Assembly (NCBI RefSeq): GCF_900113865.1 | Contig: NZ_FOQY01000008.1 | Coordinates: 1 to 64,000, forward strand | Length of the DNA stretch: 64,000 nt | Origin: Streptosporangium canum | GTDB lineage: Bacteria > Actinomycetota > Actinomycetes > Streptosporangiales > Streptosporangiaceae | Reading direction: 5' to 3' | Part shown: positions 8,244-17,082 of the stretch, piece by piece | How positions within the stretch are numbered: position 1 is the first letter of the stretch | How the letters are laid out: each line of letters opens with the position of its first letter | Translations under genes and position numbers: made by a program | Notes under the pieces: model-generated | Database searches by the model: none | Told to the model about the DNA's origin: nothing | What the model saw: the letters and a program-made list of their open reading frames with translations, nothing else

Positions 8244-9149
8244 ATGACTACCAAGCGCACCGTGCTGGTCACCGCCCACACCGGGCGGGAGGCGGCTGTC
8301 GACACCGCTCGGACGGTGATCGGCCGCCTGGTGGAGGCGGGGCTGACCGTGCGTGTTCTCAACGCCGAGGCCGAGGCGATCGCCTGCGCGGGCGCCGACG
8401 TGGTGCCCGCGAGCGCCGCCGCGGTCCAGGACGCCGAGATGATGATCGTGCTCGGCGGTGACGGCAGCCTGCTGCGGGCCGCCGAGCTCGCGCGTCCGGC
8501 GGGCGTGCCGCTGCTGGGCGTCAACCTCGGGCACGTCGGTTTCCTGGCCGAGGCGGAGGTGGAGGACCTGGCGGTCACGGTGGACTGCGTGGTCCAGGGC
8601 CGCTATGACGTGGAGGAGCGGATGACCATCGAGGTCACCGCCCGCCTCAACGGCCAGTTGCTGGCCGACACCTGGGCGCTCAACGAGGCCACCGTGGAGA
8701 AGAGCGACCGGATGCTCGAGGCGGTCGCGGAGATCGACGGGCGGCCGCTGTCACGCTGGGGGTGTGACGGGGTCATCTGCGCCACTCCGACCGGTTCCAC
8801 CGCCTATGCCTTCTCGGCCGGCGGGCCGGTGGTCTGGCCGGAGGTGGAGGCGCTGCTGCTGGTGCCGATCAGCGCCCACGCGCTGTTCTCCCGGCCGCTG
8901 GTGATCTCTCCCCGCTCCACGCTGGCCTTGGAGGTTCAGCCGGAGACGGCCGGGGCGGTGCTGTGGTGCGACGGCCGCCGCCGGTTCGATCTGCCCGCCG
9001 GCGCGCGGGTCGAGGTCCGCCGTGGCGAGGTGCCGGTACGGCTGGCGCGGCTGCACGGCCTGGAGGACACCGGGGCGCCTTTCACCGACAGGCTGGTCGC
9101 CAAATTCGATCTCCCTGTACAGGGGTGGCGTGGCCGGGTGCGGTCGTAG
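8244..9149 (+). CDS. nadK: NAD kinase
   Basis: Protein of 301 residues that phosphorylates NAD to NADP with ATP or polyphosphate. Diagnostic motifs are GGDG (residues 71-74, IVLGGDGSLLRAA), ALNEATVEK (NE motif binding the ribose) and the long TPTGSTAYAFSAGGP glycine-rich segment. The C-terminus matches family length. ATG 8244 was chosen on the N-terminal KRTVLVTAHTGR start; it lies 25 bases after tlyA. The frame is open further upstream inside tlyA but that part is not family-like. Cytoplasmic, housekeeping. Confidence 0.95.
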   Translation: MTTKRTVLVTAHTGREAAVDTARTVIGRLVEAGLTVRVLNAEAEAIACAGADVVPASAAAVQDAEMMIVLGGDGSLLRAAELARPAGVPLLGVNLGHVGFLAEAEVEDLAVTVDCVVQGRYDVEERMTIEVTARLNGQLLADTWALNEATVEKSDRMLEAVAEIDGRPLSRWGCDGVICATPTGSTAYAFSAGGPVVWPEVEALLLVPISAHALFSRPLVISPRSTLALEVQPETAGAVLWCDGRRRFDLPAGARVEVRRGEVPVRLARLHGLEDTGAPFTDRLVAKFDLPVQGWRGRVRS

Positions 9150-9239
9150 CGCGTCCGGGCGATTGCTGTCCCAAGCGCGTAGGATCGTGCCCGCGCACCG
9201 CACTGATGTTCGGTGAATTCGATGTGACGGGAGGGACCA

Positions 9240-10952
9240 GTGCGACCCAGGGTCGAGGAGGTCCGCATCCAAGGGCTCGGCGTGATCGACGAGGCCGTCC
9301 TGGTGCTGTCGCCGGGATTCACCGTGCTCACGGGCGAGACCGGTGCGGGAAAGACCATGGTGGTGACCGGTCTGGGGCTGCTGTTCGGCGGCAGGGCCGA
9401 TCCCGCCCGGGTCCGTCCCGGCTCGGACAAGGCCACCGTCGAGGGCACGCTCGTGGTCGACCCGGCGGGGCGGGTGGCCCAGCAGGTGCAGGACGTGGGC
9501 GGCGAGATCGAGGACGGGGAGCTGATCATCTCGCGGACCGTCTCCGCGGAGGGCCGTAGCCGTGCCTGGCTGGGCGGCCGCACGGTCCCCGTGGGCACGC
9601 TCACCTATCTCGCCGAGGACCTGGTGGCCGTGCACGGCCAGATGGACCAGCAGCGGCTGCTCCAGCCCGGCCGCCAGCGGGCCGCCCTCGACCGTTACGC
9701 GGGTGAGGACCTGGTCAAGCCGCTGCGCTCCTACGAGCACGCCTACAAGCGGCACAAGCAGGTCGCCGACCAGCTGACCGAGCTGACCGCCCGGGCGCGG
9801 GAGCGCGCCCAGGAGGCCGACCTGCTCAAGTTCGGGCTCGACGAGGTCGAGAAGGCCGACCCCAAGCCGGGCGAGGACGCCGAGCTCCGCGAGGAGGTGG
9901 ACCGGCTCTCCCACGCCGACTCCCTCCGGAACGCGGCCGAGACGGCGCACCGGGCGCTGCTGGGCGATCCCATGTCCGGTGAGCAGGTCATGCAGGACGC
10001 CATCGCGCTGGTCGGCCAGGCCCGCACGGCCGTCGAGGCGGTGCGGGAGTTCGATCCGGTGCTGGCCGGGCTCGCCGACCGGCTCGCCGAGGCGGGCTAC
10101 CTCATCTCCGATGTCGCCACCGAGCTGGCCGCCTACGCCGAGTCGGTCGAGGCCGACCCGGTCCGGCTCGCGGTCGTGCAGGAGCGCCAGGCCGTGCTCG
10201 CCCATCTCGTCCGCAAGTACGGCGAGGACACCGGCGTGGTGCTCGCCTGGGCCGCCCAGGCGGCGCAGCGCGTCACCGAGCTCGAAGGCGACGACGAGCG
10301 GATCGGCGACCTCACCCGGGAGCACGAGGAGCTGACCGGCCGCCTCACCGAGCTGGCCGCCGAGCTGACCAGGATCCGGGCCGCCGCCGCCGAACGGTTC
10401 GGCCAGGCCGTCACCGAGGAGCTCACCGCGCTGGCCATGCCGCACGCCCGGGTGGTGGTCGGCATGACGGCCGCGGCCGACTTCGGCCCGCACGGTGTCG
10501 ACGAGGTCGAGCTGCGCATGTCCCCGCATCCGGCCTCGCCGCCGCTGCCCCTGAACAAGGGCGCCTCCGGCGGTGAGCTCAGCCGGGTGATGCTCGCCAT
10601 CGAGGTCGTGTTCGCCGGCGCCGATCCGGTGCCGACGTTCGTGTTCGACGAGGTCGACGCGGGCGTGGGCGGCAAGGCGGCGGTGGAGATCGGCCGGCGT
10701 CTGGCGCGTCTGGCCCGCACCGCCCAGGTGATAGTCGTCACTCACCTGCCCCAGGTGGCCGCCTTCGCCGACCAGCATCTGGTCGTGGAGAAGGCCGGCG
10801 ACGGCAGCGTGGTGCGCAGCGGGGTGGTCGCGCTCGACAAGGACGGCCGGGCGCGGGAGCTGTCCCGTATGCTCGCGGGGTTGGAGGACTCCGAGCTGGG
10901 CCGCGCGCACGCGGAGGAGCTCCTCTCGATCGCCGCCGCAGATAAGGCGTAG
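9240..10952 (+). CDS. recN: DNA repair protein RecN
   Basis: Protein of 570 residues, an SMC-like ATPase acting early in double-strand break repair. Walker A is GETGAGKT (residues 32-39), followed by long coiled-coil arms (~150-370), the signature NKGASGGELSRVMLAIE, Walker B TFVFDEVDAGVGG and the D-loop/H motif VTHLPQVAAFAD. Length is normal for the family. GTG 9240 has GGGAGGGACC upstream. A 90-base gap after nadK could hold a promoter, but no clear LexA (SOS) box was recognised there. Confidence 0.95.
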   Translation: MRPRVEEVRIQGLGVIDEAVLVLSPGFTVLTGETGAGKTMVVTGLGLLFGGRADPARVRPGSDKATVEGTLVVDPAGRVAQQVQDVGGEIEDGELIISRTVSAEGRSRAWLGGRTVPVGTLTYLAEDLVAVHGQMDQQRLLQPGRQRAALDRYAGEDLVKPLRSYEHAYKRHKQVADQLTELTARARERAQEADLLKFGLDEVEKADPKPGEDAELREEVDRLSHADSLRNAAETAHRALLGDPMSGEQVMQDAIALVGQARTAVEAVREFDPVLAGLADRLAEAGYLISDVATELAAYAESVEADPVRLAVVQERQAVLAHLVRKYGEDTGVVLAWAAQAAQRVTELEGDDERIGDLTREHEELTGRLTELAAELTRIRAAAAERFGQAVTEELTALAMPHARVVVGMTAAADFGPHGVDEVELRMSPHPASPPLPLNKGASGGELSRVMLAIEVVFAGADPVPTFVFDEVDAGVGGKAAVEIGRRLARLARTAQVIVVTHLPQVAAFADQHLVVEKAGDGSVVRSGVVALDKDGRARELSRMLAGLEDSELGRAHAEELLSIAAADKA

Positions 10953-11072
10953 AAGAAGGACTGTTTTCGGATGCTCGGGGGAGCAGAGACTCGTGGGGAT
11001 CTTCCGTGACGAATCTGACATGCTGCCGTGGGTTTGGCTTTCCTGGTCATTCGCTCTGGCAGGATGGTCGTG

Positions 11073-12284
11073 ATGAAGGTGCCGATTGACGAGCTTCAGA
11101 GCAGGCTCACCGGTTACCTCCGCCGCAGGAAGGTCACGGACCTTCCCGGGGTGACGGCAGTGGCGAGAATCGATCGGCGGACCAAGGGGCTGACCAAACG
11201 CCTCCGGCCCGGGGAAATCGCGATTATCGATCACGTTGACGTCGACCGGGTGAGCGCGGAGGCGCTTGTCGCGTGCGGCGCGGCGGGCGTGGTCAACGTG
11301 GCCGCGGGCATCAGCGGCCGCTACCCCAACCTGGGCCCGCAGATCATCGTCGAGGCCGGGGTGCCGTTCGTCGACAACGCCAGCCCCGAGCTGTTCGAGC
11401 GGGTCAAGGACGGCGATCTGGTCCGGGTGCACGAGGGGGCCGTCTACCTCGAGGACGAGCTGGTCGGCAAGGGCGAGGTGCAGACGGCCGAGGCCGTCGA
11501 GGCCGCGATGGTCGAGGCGCGGGCCGGGCTGACCGTCCAGATCGAGGCCTTCGCGGCGAACACCATGGAATACGTCCGGCGCGAGCGCGACCTTCTGATC
11601 GACGGGGTCGGCGTGCCCGACATCCGGACCGTCATGGAGGGGCGGCACGTCCTCATCGTGGTGCGCGGTTACCACTACAAGGAGGACATCGCCGCACTCC
11701 GGCCCTACATCCGCGAATACCGCCCGATCATGATCGGGGTGGACGGCGGGGCCGACGCGCTCATCGAGGCCGGTTATGTGCCCGACATCATCGTGGGCGA
11801 CTTCGACTCGGTCTCCACCAAGGCCCTCACCTCCGGCGCCGAGTTGGTCGTGCACGCCTACCGGGACGGCAGGGCGCCGGGCCTGGAGCGCGTCCAGCAG
11901 CTCGGCCGAGATGCCGTGATCTTCCCGGCGATCGGCACCAGCGAGGACATCGCGATGCTGCTCGCCGACGACAAGGGCGCCGACCTGATCGTCGCCGTCG
12001 GCACCCACGCGACCCTGGTGGAGTTCCTCGACAAAGGCCGTTCGGGCATGGCCAGCACCTTCCTCACCCGGCTCCGGGTGGGCAGCAAGCTCGTCGACGC
12101 GAAGGGCGTCAGCCGGCTCTACCGCAGCCGGATCTCCACCCCGTCCCTGCTCCTGCTCGTCGCCACCACGCTGATCACCATGGGGGTGGCGATCATCGTC
12201 TCCCCGGTGGGCAAGATCTGGCTCGACAGCGTCCGCGACGGCTGGAACGGCTTCATCTTCTGGCTGGTCGGACTCTTCTCGTGA
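11073..12284 (+). CDS. steA: SteA-like cytokinetic ring protein (TPK-like domain)
   Basis: Protein of 403 residues. The middle part carries a thiamin-pyrophosphokinase-like fold (MIGVDGGADALIEAGY, VPDIIVGDFDSVSTKAL, with the DFDS motif). The C-terminus has a transmembrane helix (STPSLLLLVATTLITMGVAIIV) followed by an amphipathic tail. In corynebacteria SteA and SteB form a membrane complex at the septum and affect daughter-cell separation; homologues occur throughout Actinobacteria. ATG 11073 is preferred over ATG 11064 because AGGATGG is correctly spaced. Its stop overlaps the next start as GTGA, the same coupling as the steA-steB pair. Confidence 0.88.
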   Translation: MKVPIDELQSRLTGYLRRRKVTDLPGVTAVARIDRRTKGLTKRLRPGEIAIIDHVDVDRVSAEALVACGAAGVVNVAAGISGRYPNLGPQIIVEAGVPFVDNASPELFERVKDGDLVRVHEGAVYLEDELVGKGEVQTAEAVEAAMVEARAGLTVQIEAFAANTMEYVRRERDLLIDGVGVPDIRTVMEGRHVLIVVRGYHYKEDIAALRPYIREYRPIMIGVDGGADALIEAGYVPDIIVGDFDSVSTKALTSGAELVVHAYRDGRAPGLERVQQLGRDAVIFPAIGTSEDIAMLLADDKGADLIVAVGTHATLVEFLDKGRSGMASTFLTRLRVGSKLVDAKGVSRLYRSRISTPSLLLLVATTLITMGVAIIVSPVGKIWLDSVRDGWNGFIFWLVGLFS

Positions 12285-13246
12285 TCGATTTCCGTTATCA
12301 CCTCGTCTCCATCGTCGCGATCTTCCTCGCGCTGTCGGTCGGCATCGTGCTGGGCACCAGCTTCCTGGAGGATCCCGTCATCAAGGCGACCGAGAGCCTC
12401 GCCAACCAGCTCCGCGTGGGCAACGACGAGCTCCGCGACCAGGTCGACGCCCTGCAGAGCCGCGAGGCGGGCAACGACGCCCTCATCACCTCCAGCACCC
12501 CCCGGCTCGTCCAGGACGCCCTCGCCTCCGAGCGCGTGGTGATCGTGGAGGCCCCCGGAGTGACGGCGGGCACGCGTGAGGCGGCGCAGCAGGTGATCGC
12601 CGCGTCGGGGGCGACCGTGACCGGCAGGGTCACCCTCACCGACCGATACATCGACCCCAGCGGGTCGGCCTCCATCGACGCGCTGGTCACCGAGGCCAAG
12701 CCCGCCGACATGACGCTCCCCGTCGAGGGGACGACCTATGACAAGGCGGCCGTGCTGCTCGCCAGCGCGATCGTGACCAGCGACCCCGCCCAAATGGGCA
12801 AGGTGAATCCCACCGCGACCGGGATCCTGGAAGCCTTCCAGCGCGGCGGCCTGCTCACCGTCACCGACCAGCCCGCCAAGCGCGCGGACCTGGCCGTGCT
12901 GATCGCCCCTCCGGAGCCCTACACCGGCGACAACGCCGCCCAGCAGGCGGGCGCGATCGTGTCGATGGCCCTCGGCCTGGACGAGGGCGGCCGGGGCGCG
13001 GTGCTGACCGGCGCCCTGACCGGCACCGCGGCCGGAGGCGCCATCGCCGCGCTGCGCGAGGACACCGCTGCCGCGGAGAAGGTCTCCAGCGTCGACACCC
13101 TCGATATGCCCGCGGGCCGAGTCGTGGTGGTCTACGCTCTGCGGGAGCAATTGTCCGGGGTTGCCGGGCACTACGGCATCGGCCCCGGCGTCTCGGGCAT
13201 CGAGCCCAGTGCGCCCCCCACCCCCACGGCCACCTCCGGAGGATGA
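12281..13246 (+). CDS. MctB/SteB-family membrane-anchored envelope protein
   Basis: Protein of 321 residues. The N-terminus FRYHLVSIVAIFLALSVGIVLG is the hallmark membrane segment of the MctB (copper transport protein) family. It is followed by a coiled coil (residues ~40-75) and an extracytoplasmic alpha/beta region with a Pro/Thr-rich C-terminus. In Mycobacterium tuberculosis the homologue MctB contributes to copper resistance; in Corynebacterium the homologue SteB partners SteA in cell separation. GTG 12281 overlaps the steA stop by four bases, favouring the SteA-partner role here. No Cys/His-rich metal site is evident. Confidence 0.85.
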   Translation: MIDFRYHLVSIVAIFLALSVGIVLGTSFLEDPVIKATESLANQLRVGNDELRDQVDALQSREAGNDALITSSTPRLVQDALASERVVIVEAPGVTAGTREAAQQVIAASGATVTGRVTLTDRYIDPSGSASIDALVTEAKPADMTLPVEGTTYDKAAVLLASAIVTSDPAQMGKVNPTATGILEAFQRGGLLTVTDQPAKRADLAVLIAPPEPYTGDNAAQQAGAIVSMALGLDEGGRGAVLTGALTGTAAGGAIAALREDTAAAEKVSSVDTLDMPAGRVVVVYALREQLSGVAGHYGIGPGVSGIEPSAPPTPTATSGG

Positions 13247-13250
13247 CCCG

Positions 13251-14114
13251 ATGGCCCGTCGTGCTTTTCTCGGCGCTCTGGCCGGCGCTTTTCTCGGCGC
13301 GGCGGCCGCCCGCGCCGCCTACGCCGCCTTCACCCGCAGGCCGCCGATCGGCGACGCGGAGACCTGGGACCGGACCAATCACCGGGGCGAGCCGATCACG
13401 CTGCTGGAGGGGCCGGCTTTCGTCGCGGGCGCCGGCGCGGCCGCGGCCGTGCTGCCCGGCCTGCCCGTCAGGGTCCGTGCGGCCGTCCTGACGGCCGTGG
13501 TCGGCAGCGGTGCCCTCGGCGCCTACGACGACCTGTACGGCGCGACGTCCTCCAAGGGGTTCAAGGGCCACCTGAGCGCTCTGGCCAAGGGCGAGGTCAC
13601 CAGTGGCGCCGTGAAGCTCCTGGGCATCGGCGTGACGGGCCTGGCCGCGGCCGCCCTGACCTCCCGGGGCCCCGTCGACACCGCCGTCAACGGCGCGCTG
13701 GTCGCCGGCGCCGCCAACCTGGCCAACCTCTTCGACCTGCGGCCGGGCCGCGCCATCAAGGTCGGCCTGCTCACCGGTGCGCCCCTGCTCGCCGCGGGCA
13801 TCTGGCGTGACGCCCCGGTCCCGGTCACCCTGGCCGCCCTGCCGATCGGCGCCGCCGTCGCGCTCCTGCCCGAGGACCTGGGGGAGCGGGCGATGCTGGG
13901 GGACGCGGGAGCGAACGCGCTGGGCGCGCTGCTCGGCCTGGCCGCCTCCGTCGCTCTCGGCCGTCCCGGACGCCTGGCCGTCCTCGGCACCGTGGTCGCG
14001 CTGACCGCCGCCTCGGAGAAGGTCAGCTTCACCAAGTTCATCGCCGGCAACCCCGTGCTCAACCGCATCGACCTGCTCGGCCGTCGTCCAGTGGAGCAGG
14101 CACCCGGCAACTGA
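13251..14114 (+). CDS. MraY/WecA-like polyprenyl-phosphate sugar transferase homologue
   Basis: A very hydrophobic 287-residue multi-span membrane protein. Despite divergence it keeps the hallmarks of the PNPT (MraY/WecA) family: an acidic pair in GAYDDLYG, the NxxNxxD pattern in ANLANLFDLRPGRA, and LGDAGANALGALLG matching the GDxGS region. It is shorter than MraY (about 320-360), and the second acidic motif is NLFDL rather than the usual xxDG. Known relatives move a sugar-phosphate from a UDP-sugar onto undecaprenyl phosphate. ATG 13251 lies 4 bases after the previous stop. Its TGATG junction with the MurJ-like gene shows coupling. The donor sugar is unknown. Confidence 0.72.
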   Translation: MARRAFLGALAGAFLGAAAARAAYAAFTRRPPIGDAETWDRTNHRGEPITLLEGPAFVAGAGAAAAVLPGLPVRVRAAVLTAVVGSGALGAYDDLYGATSSKGFKGHLSALAKGEVTSGAVKLLGIGVTGLAAAALTSRGPVDTAVNGALVAGAANLANLFDLRPGRAIKVGLLTGAPLLAAGIWRDAPVPVTLAALPIGAAVALLPEDLGERAMLGDAGANALGALLGLAASVALGRPGRLAVLGTVVALTAASEKVSFTKFIAGNPVLNRIDLLGRRPVEQAPGN

Positions 14115-15763
14115 TGATCAAAAAGATCGGGCAGGGGGTCGCCGGGGCGGCACTCCTCATCGGGATCGTGACCGTCGCGGCCCGGCTCGTCGGGTTCGGC
14201 CGCTATCTCGTCCAGTCGCAGACCGTCGGCAACCTCTGCCTGAGCACCGCCTACAACACCGCCAACTACGTGCCCAACATCGTCTTCGAGCTGGTGGCCG
14301 GCGGCGCACTGGCCGGGATGGTGGTGCCGGTGCTGGCCTCGGCGGCCTCCCGGGCGGGAGAGGACCCCGAGGCCAGGGCGGAGGTCGGCTGGACCACCTC
14401 GGCCCTGCTCACCTGGGTGATGCTCGTGCTGGTGCCGCTGACCCTGCTCATCGCCGCGTTCGCCGGGCCGATCGTCACGCTGCTGACCGGCAATCCCGAC
14501 GGGTGCGACGTGGCGGAGGTCGTCGGAGCCGGCACGGACATGCTCGTCGTGTTCGCCCCCCGCATGATCTTCTTCGGTGTCGCGGTGGTCCTGTACGGCG
14601 TGCTCCAGGCCTACCGGCGGTTCATGGGCCCCGCCCTGGCGCCGCTGGTCTCCAGCCTGCTCATCGTCGCCTCCTTCCTGGTGTTCGAGCCGTTCGGCGA
14701 CGGGGCCGCCGCCGACCTGTCGAATCTCACGACGGCGGGGCAGCTGACGCTCTCGCTCGGCGCGACGATCGCCGCCGCGGCGATGGTGCTCACCGTGGCC
14801 GGTCCGGTGGGCCGCCTCAAGCTGCGGCTGCGGCCCTCGCTGTCCTTCCCCCCGGGGGTCGCCGCCCGCGCGCGGCAGCTCGCCGGTGCGGGCGTCGCCG
14901 TGCTCATCGCCCAGCAGGTCGCGCTGATCGGCGTGATCCGCCTGGCCAACGACCTGGGCGGCGCGGGGGTGGCGGGGATCTACACCTACTCCTGGGCGCT
15001 GTACCAGCTCCCTTTCGCGGTGCTCGTGGTGCCGATCGCCACGAGCTCGTTCCCGGTGCTGTCGGTCCGGGCGGCCGACGGGGACCGGGCCGGTTTCGAC
15101 AGCCTGGCCTCGTCCAGCACGCGGGTGATCCTGCTGGTGGCGGGGCTGGCGGCCGGGGTGATGGCGGCGGTCGCCATGCCCGTGTCCCGGGTGTTCGTGG
15201 AGGGCACGCCGGGCGGCGATCCCAGGGAGATGGCCGACGCCGTCGCGCTGTTCGCACCGGGTCTGGTGGGATACGCGCTGATGCTTCATCTCGCGCGGGT
15301 CCTGTACGCCTGCGGTCGGGGCCGGTCGGCGGCGGTCGCCTCGGTGGCCGGATGGGCCGTCGCGCTGGTGGCCCAGATCCTGCTGGCCCGGGCCGCGCCC
15401 AGTCCGTCCGACGTCGTGGGACAGCTGGCGCTGGGCAGCACCGTCGGCATGACCGTCGGCGGAGGTCTGCTGGCGCTCGCGGTGTCCAGGGCCGCGGGCG
15501 CGGGCGCGCTGGAGGGGGCCTGGCGGGCCCTGTCCGCCGCGGTGCTCGGCGGGGCGGCCGCCTACGGGGCCGGCCTGGCCGTGGTGACGGTCTCCGGCAA
15601 GGTGTCATGGTGGATGTGCGTGGTGGTCGGGACGGTGGCGGCGGTCGCCGGTTCGGTGGCGTTCGCGGCCGTGGCCGCGGTGATCGACAGACCGGATACC
15701 CGGCTGCTGCTGGAACGGCTCAGGCGGGTGCCCACTCCAGGAGGGGACCGTGGCGATGACTGA
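14114..15763 (+). CDS. MurJ-like lipid II flippase family membrane protein
   Basis: Protein of 549 residues of the MOP/MviN exporter superfamily with about 14 hydrophobic segments. The N-terminus GVAGAALLIGIVTVAARLVGFGR and the following NTANYVPNIVFELVAGGALAGMVVPVL block are characteristic of MurJ. Members flip lipid-linked cell wall precursors outward. This copy sits between a PNPT-like transferase and a GT4 enzyme, so it may export a dedicated lipid-linked glycan rather than be the main lipid II flippase. ATG 14114 overlaps the preceding TGA by one base, and the 3' end overlaps the next gene by 14 bases. Confidence 0.85.
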   Translation: MIKKIGQGVAGAALLIGIVTVAARLVGFGRYLVQSQTVGNLCLSTAYNTANYVPNIVFELVAGGALAGMVVPVLASAASRAGEDPEARAEVGWTTSALLTWVMLVLVPLTLLIAAFAGPIVTLLTGNPDGCDVAEVVGAGTDMLVVFAPRMIFFGVAVVLYGVLQAYRRFMGPALAPLVSSLLIVASFLVFEPFGDGAAADLSNLTTAGQLTLSLGATIAAAAMVLTVAGPVGRLKLRLRPSLSFPPGVAARARQLAGAGVAVLIAQQVALIGVIRLANDLGGAGVAGIYTYSWALYQLPFAVLVVPIATSSFPVLSVRAADGDRAGFDSLASSSTRVILLVAGLAAGVMAAVAMPVSRVFVEGTPGGDPREMADAVALFAPGLVGYALMLHLARVLYACGRGRSAAVASVAGWAVALVAQILLARAAPSPSDVVGQLALGSTVGMTVGGGLLALAVSRAAGAGALEGAWRALSAAVLGGAAAYGAGLAVVTVSGKVSWWMCVVVGTVAAVAGSVAFAAVAAVIDRPDTRLLLERLRRVPTPGGDRGDD

Positions 15764-16886
15764 GGCGGGTGCACGGCTGGCGTTCGTGCTGGGGACCAGC
15801 GCGGGCGGGGTCGGCCGGCATGTGGCCATGCTGGCGGAGGGCCTGGTGGGGCGGGGCCACCAGGTGGTCGTGGCCGGGCCGCCGGAGACCGAGGAGGCAT
15901 TCGGGTTCGGCCGGCTCGGGGCGCGGTTCGTGCCGGTGCCGATCTCCGACCGGCCCCGCCCGCTGAACGACCTGCGGGCGGTGCGGGCGCTCAGGGCGCT
16001 GCGCGGGGCGCACGCCGTACACGCTCACGGGCTGCGGGCCGGGGCGCTGGCCGCTCTCGCGCTGACCGGGACCCGGACCGGCCTGGTGGTGACCCTGCAC
16101 AACGCCGCCACCGCGGGCGGTGCGGTCGGTGCGGTCTACGGGGTCCTTGAACGGATCGTCGCCCGCCGAGCCGATCGGATCCTGGTGGTCTCCCCCGACC
16201 TGGGGGAGCGGATGGCCGGGCTGGGCGCCGGGCACGTCGCGGCCGCCGTCGTCCCGGCGCCCGTGCTGCCCCCCTCCGGACGCTCGTCGCGGGAGGTCCG
16301 CGCCGAGCTCGGCACGGGAGATGGGCCGGTCTTCCTGACCGTCGCCAGGCTCGCCCAGCAGAAGGGCCTGGAGAGCCTGCTCGACGTCGCGGCCGCCTTC
16401 GGCCCCGGCCGGGCGCCCGCCGGATCCGCGCCGCGGGCGGTGTTCCTGGTCGCGGGGGAGGGGCCGTTGCGTGCGGAGCTCCAGGGGCGCGTCGACCGGG
16501 AGAACCTGCCGGTACGGCTGCTGGGCAACCGGAGCGACGTCGGGGATCTGCTCGGGGTCGCGAGGGCGCTGCTGGTGCCCAGCCGGTGGGAGGGGCAGCC
16601 GCTGACCGTGCAGGAGGCGCTGCGGGCGGGGACACCGGTGATCGCCACCGCGGTGGGCGGCATCCCGCCGATGGTGGGCGAGGGCGGGCTGCTGGTGCCG
16701 TACGGCGACGTCGCCGCGCTGCGCGAGGCGGTGGAGAGGGTGCTGGCCGACGACGAGCTCGTCCGGACTCTGGCAGGGGCGGCCGCCCGGCGGGGCGCCG
16801 GGCTGCCCGGGCGGGAGGAGGCGCTGGAGGCTGTGGCGGCGGTGTACGCGGGCATCTCGCGGGCCGGGACATCGGATCGCGGCTGA
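15750..16886 (+). CDS. GT4-family glycosyltransferase
   Basis: Protein of 378 residues with a two-Rossmann GT-B fold: an N-terminal acceptor domain with GTSAGGVGRHVAMLAEGL, and a C-terminal donor domain with VARLAQQKGLESLLDVAAAF, LVAGEGPLRAEL and the nucleotide-sugar E-x7-E motif around EGQPLTVQEALRAGTPVIATAVGG. Retaining glycosyl transfer in the cytoplasm is expected; donor and acceptor are unknown. GTG 15750 has AGGAGGGGACC upstream and lies inside the end of the MurJ-like gene, so the two are translationally coupled. Together with the upstream PNPT-like gene it suggests assembly of a lipid-linked glycan. Confidence 0.88.
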   Translation: MAMTEAGARLAFVLGTSAGGVGRHVAMLAEGLVGRGHQVVVAGPPETEEAFGFGRLGARFVPVPISDRPRPLNDLRAVRALRALRGAHAVHAHGLRAGALAALALTGTRTGLVVTLHNAATAGGAVGAVYGVLERIVARRADRILVVSPDLGERMAGLGAGHVAAAVVPAPVLPPSGRSSREVRAELGTGDGPVFLTVARLAQQKGLESLLDVAAAFGPGRAPAGSAPRAVFLVAGEGPLRAELQGRVDRENLPVRLLGNRSDVGDLLGVARALLVPSRWEGQPLTVQEALRAGTPVIATAVGGIPPMVGEGGLLVPYGDVAALREAVERVLADDELVRTLAGAAARRGAGLPGREEALEAVAAVYAGISRAGTSDRG

Positions 16887-16918
16887 TCGTCGAATTAGGC
16901 GCTGCCGAGCCGCACACC

Positions 16919-16924
16919 TATACT
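16919..16924 (+). promoter_or_regulatory. -10 element for the terC riboswitch transcript
   Basis: TATACT is a strong sigma-70-type -10 hexamer placed about 8-10 bases before the first conserved riboswitch bases, consistent with a start near 16931. The -35 region (around 16895-16900) is a poor match. Confidence 0.5.
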
Positions 16925-16929
16925 GGCTT

Positions 16930-17075
16930 GGTTAGGGGGGGAGTATCCCTTCGTGACAGTCTCGTCATCACGGTGCTGCCTCGCTCCACGAGGCCCCCGG
17001 GGCTGTCGGTCCGCATCAGACTTTCGCGGGCGGGAGAGACCTCCGGCAGTCAGTCGTGCGCGCCGCCGGAGGGTT
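16930..17075 (+). ncRNA. yybP-ykoY (Mn2+) riboswitch controlling terC
   Basis: The leader shows the conserved elements of the yybP-ykoY family in order: GGGGGGGAGTATCCC (16935-16949), the GTCTCGTCATCACG loop segment (from about 16959), a GC-rich central arm, and CATCAGACTTTCGC continuing to GGGAGAGACCTCC near 17044. This class senses Mn2+, and TerC/Alx-type genes are standard partners. The switch is visible: CCTCCGGC (17040-17047), part of the 3' side of P1, can instead pair with GCCGGAGG (17065-17072), which contains the terC Shine-Dalgarno site. Metal binding should hold CCTCC in P1 and free the ribosome site, giving a translational ON switch. The mechanism is inference; the assignment rests on motifs plus gene context. 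Confidence 0.85.
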
Positions 17076-17082
17076 ATTAGTC

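Noticed and set aside
8751..12008. Very long minus-strand open frame across nadK, recN and steA.
   Set aside because: It is a shadow of real plus-strand genes in GC-rich DNA: low-complexity His/Gly/Arg composition and no motifs.
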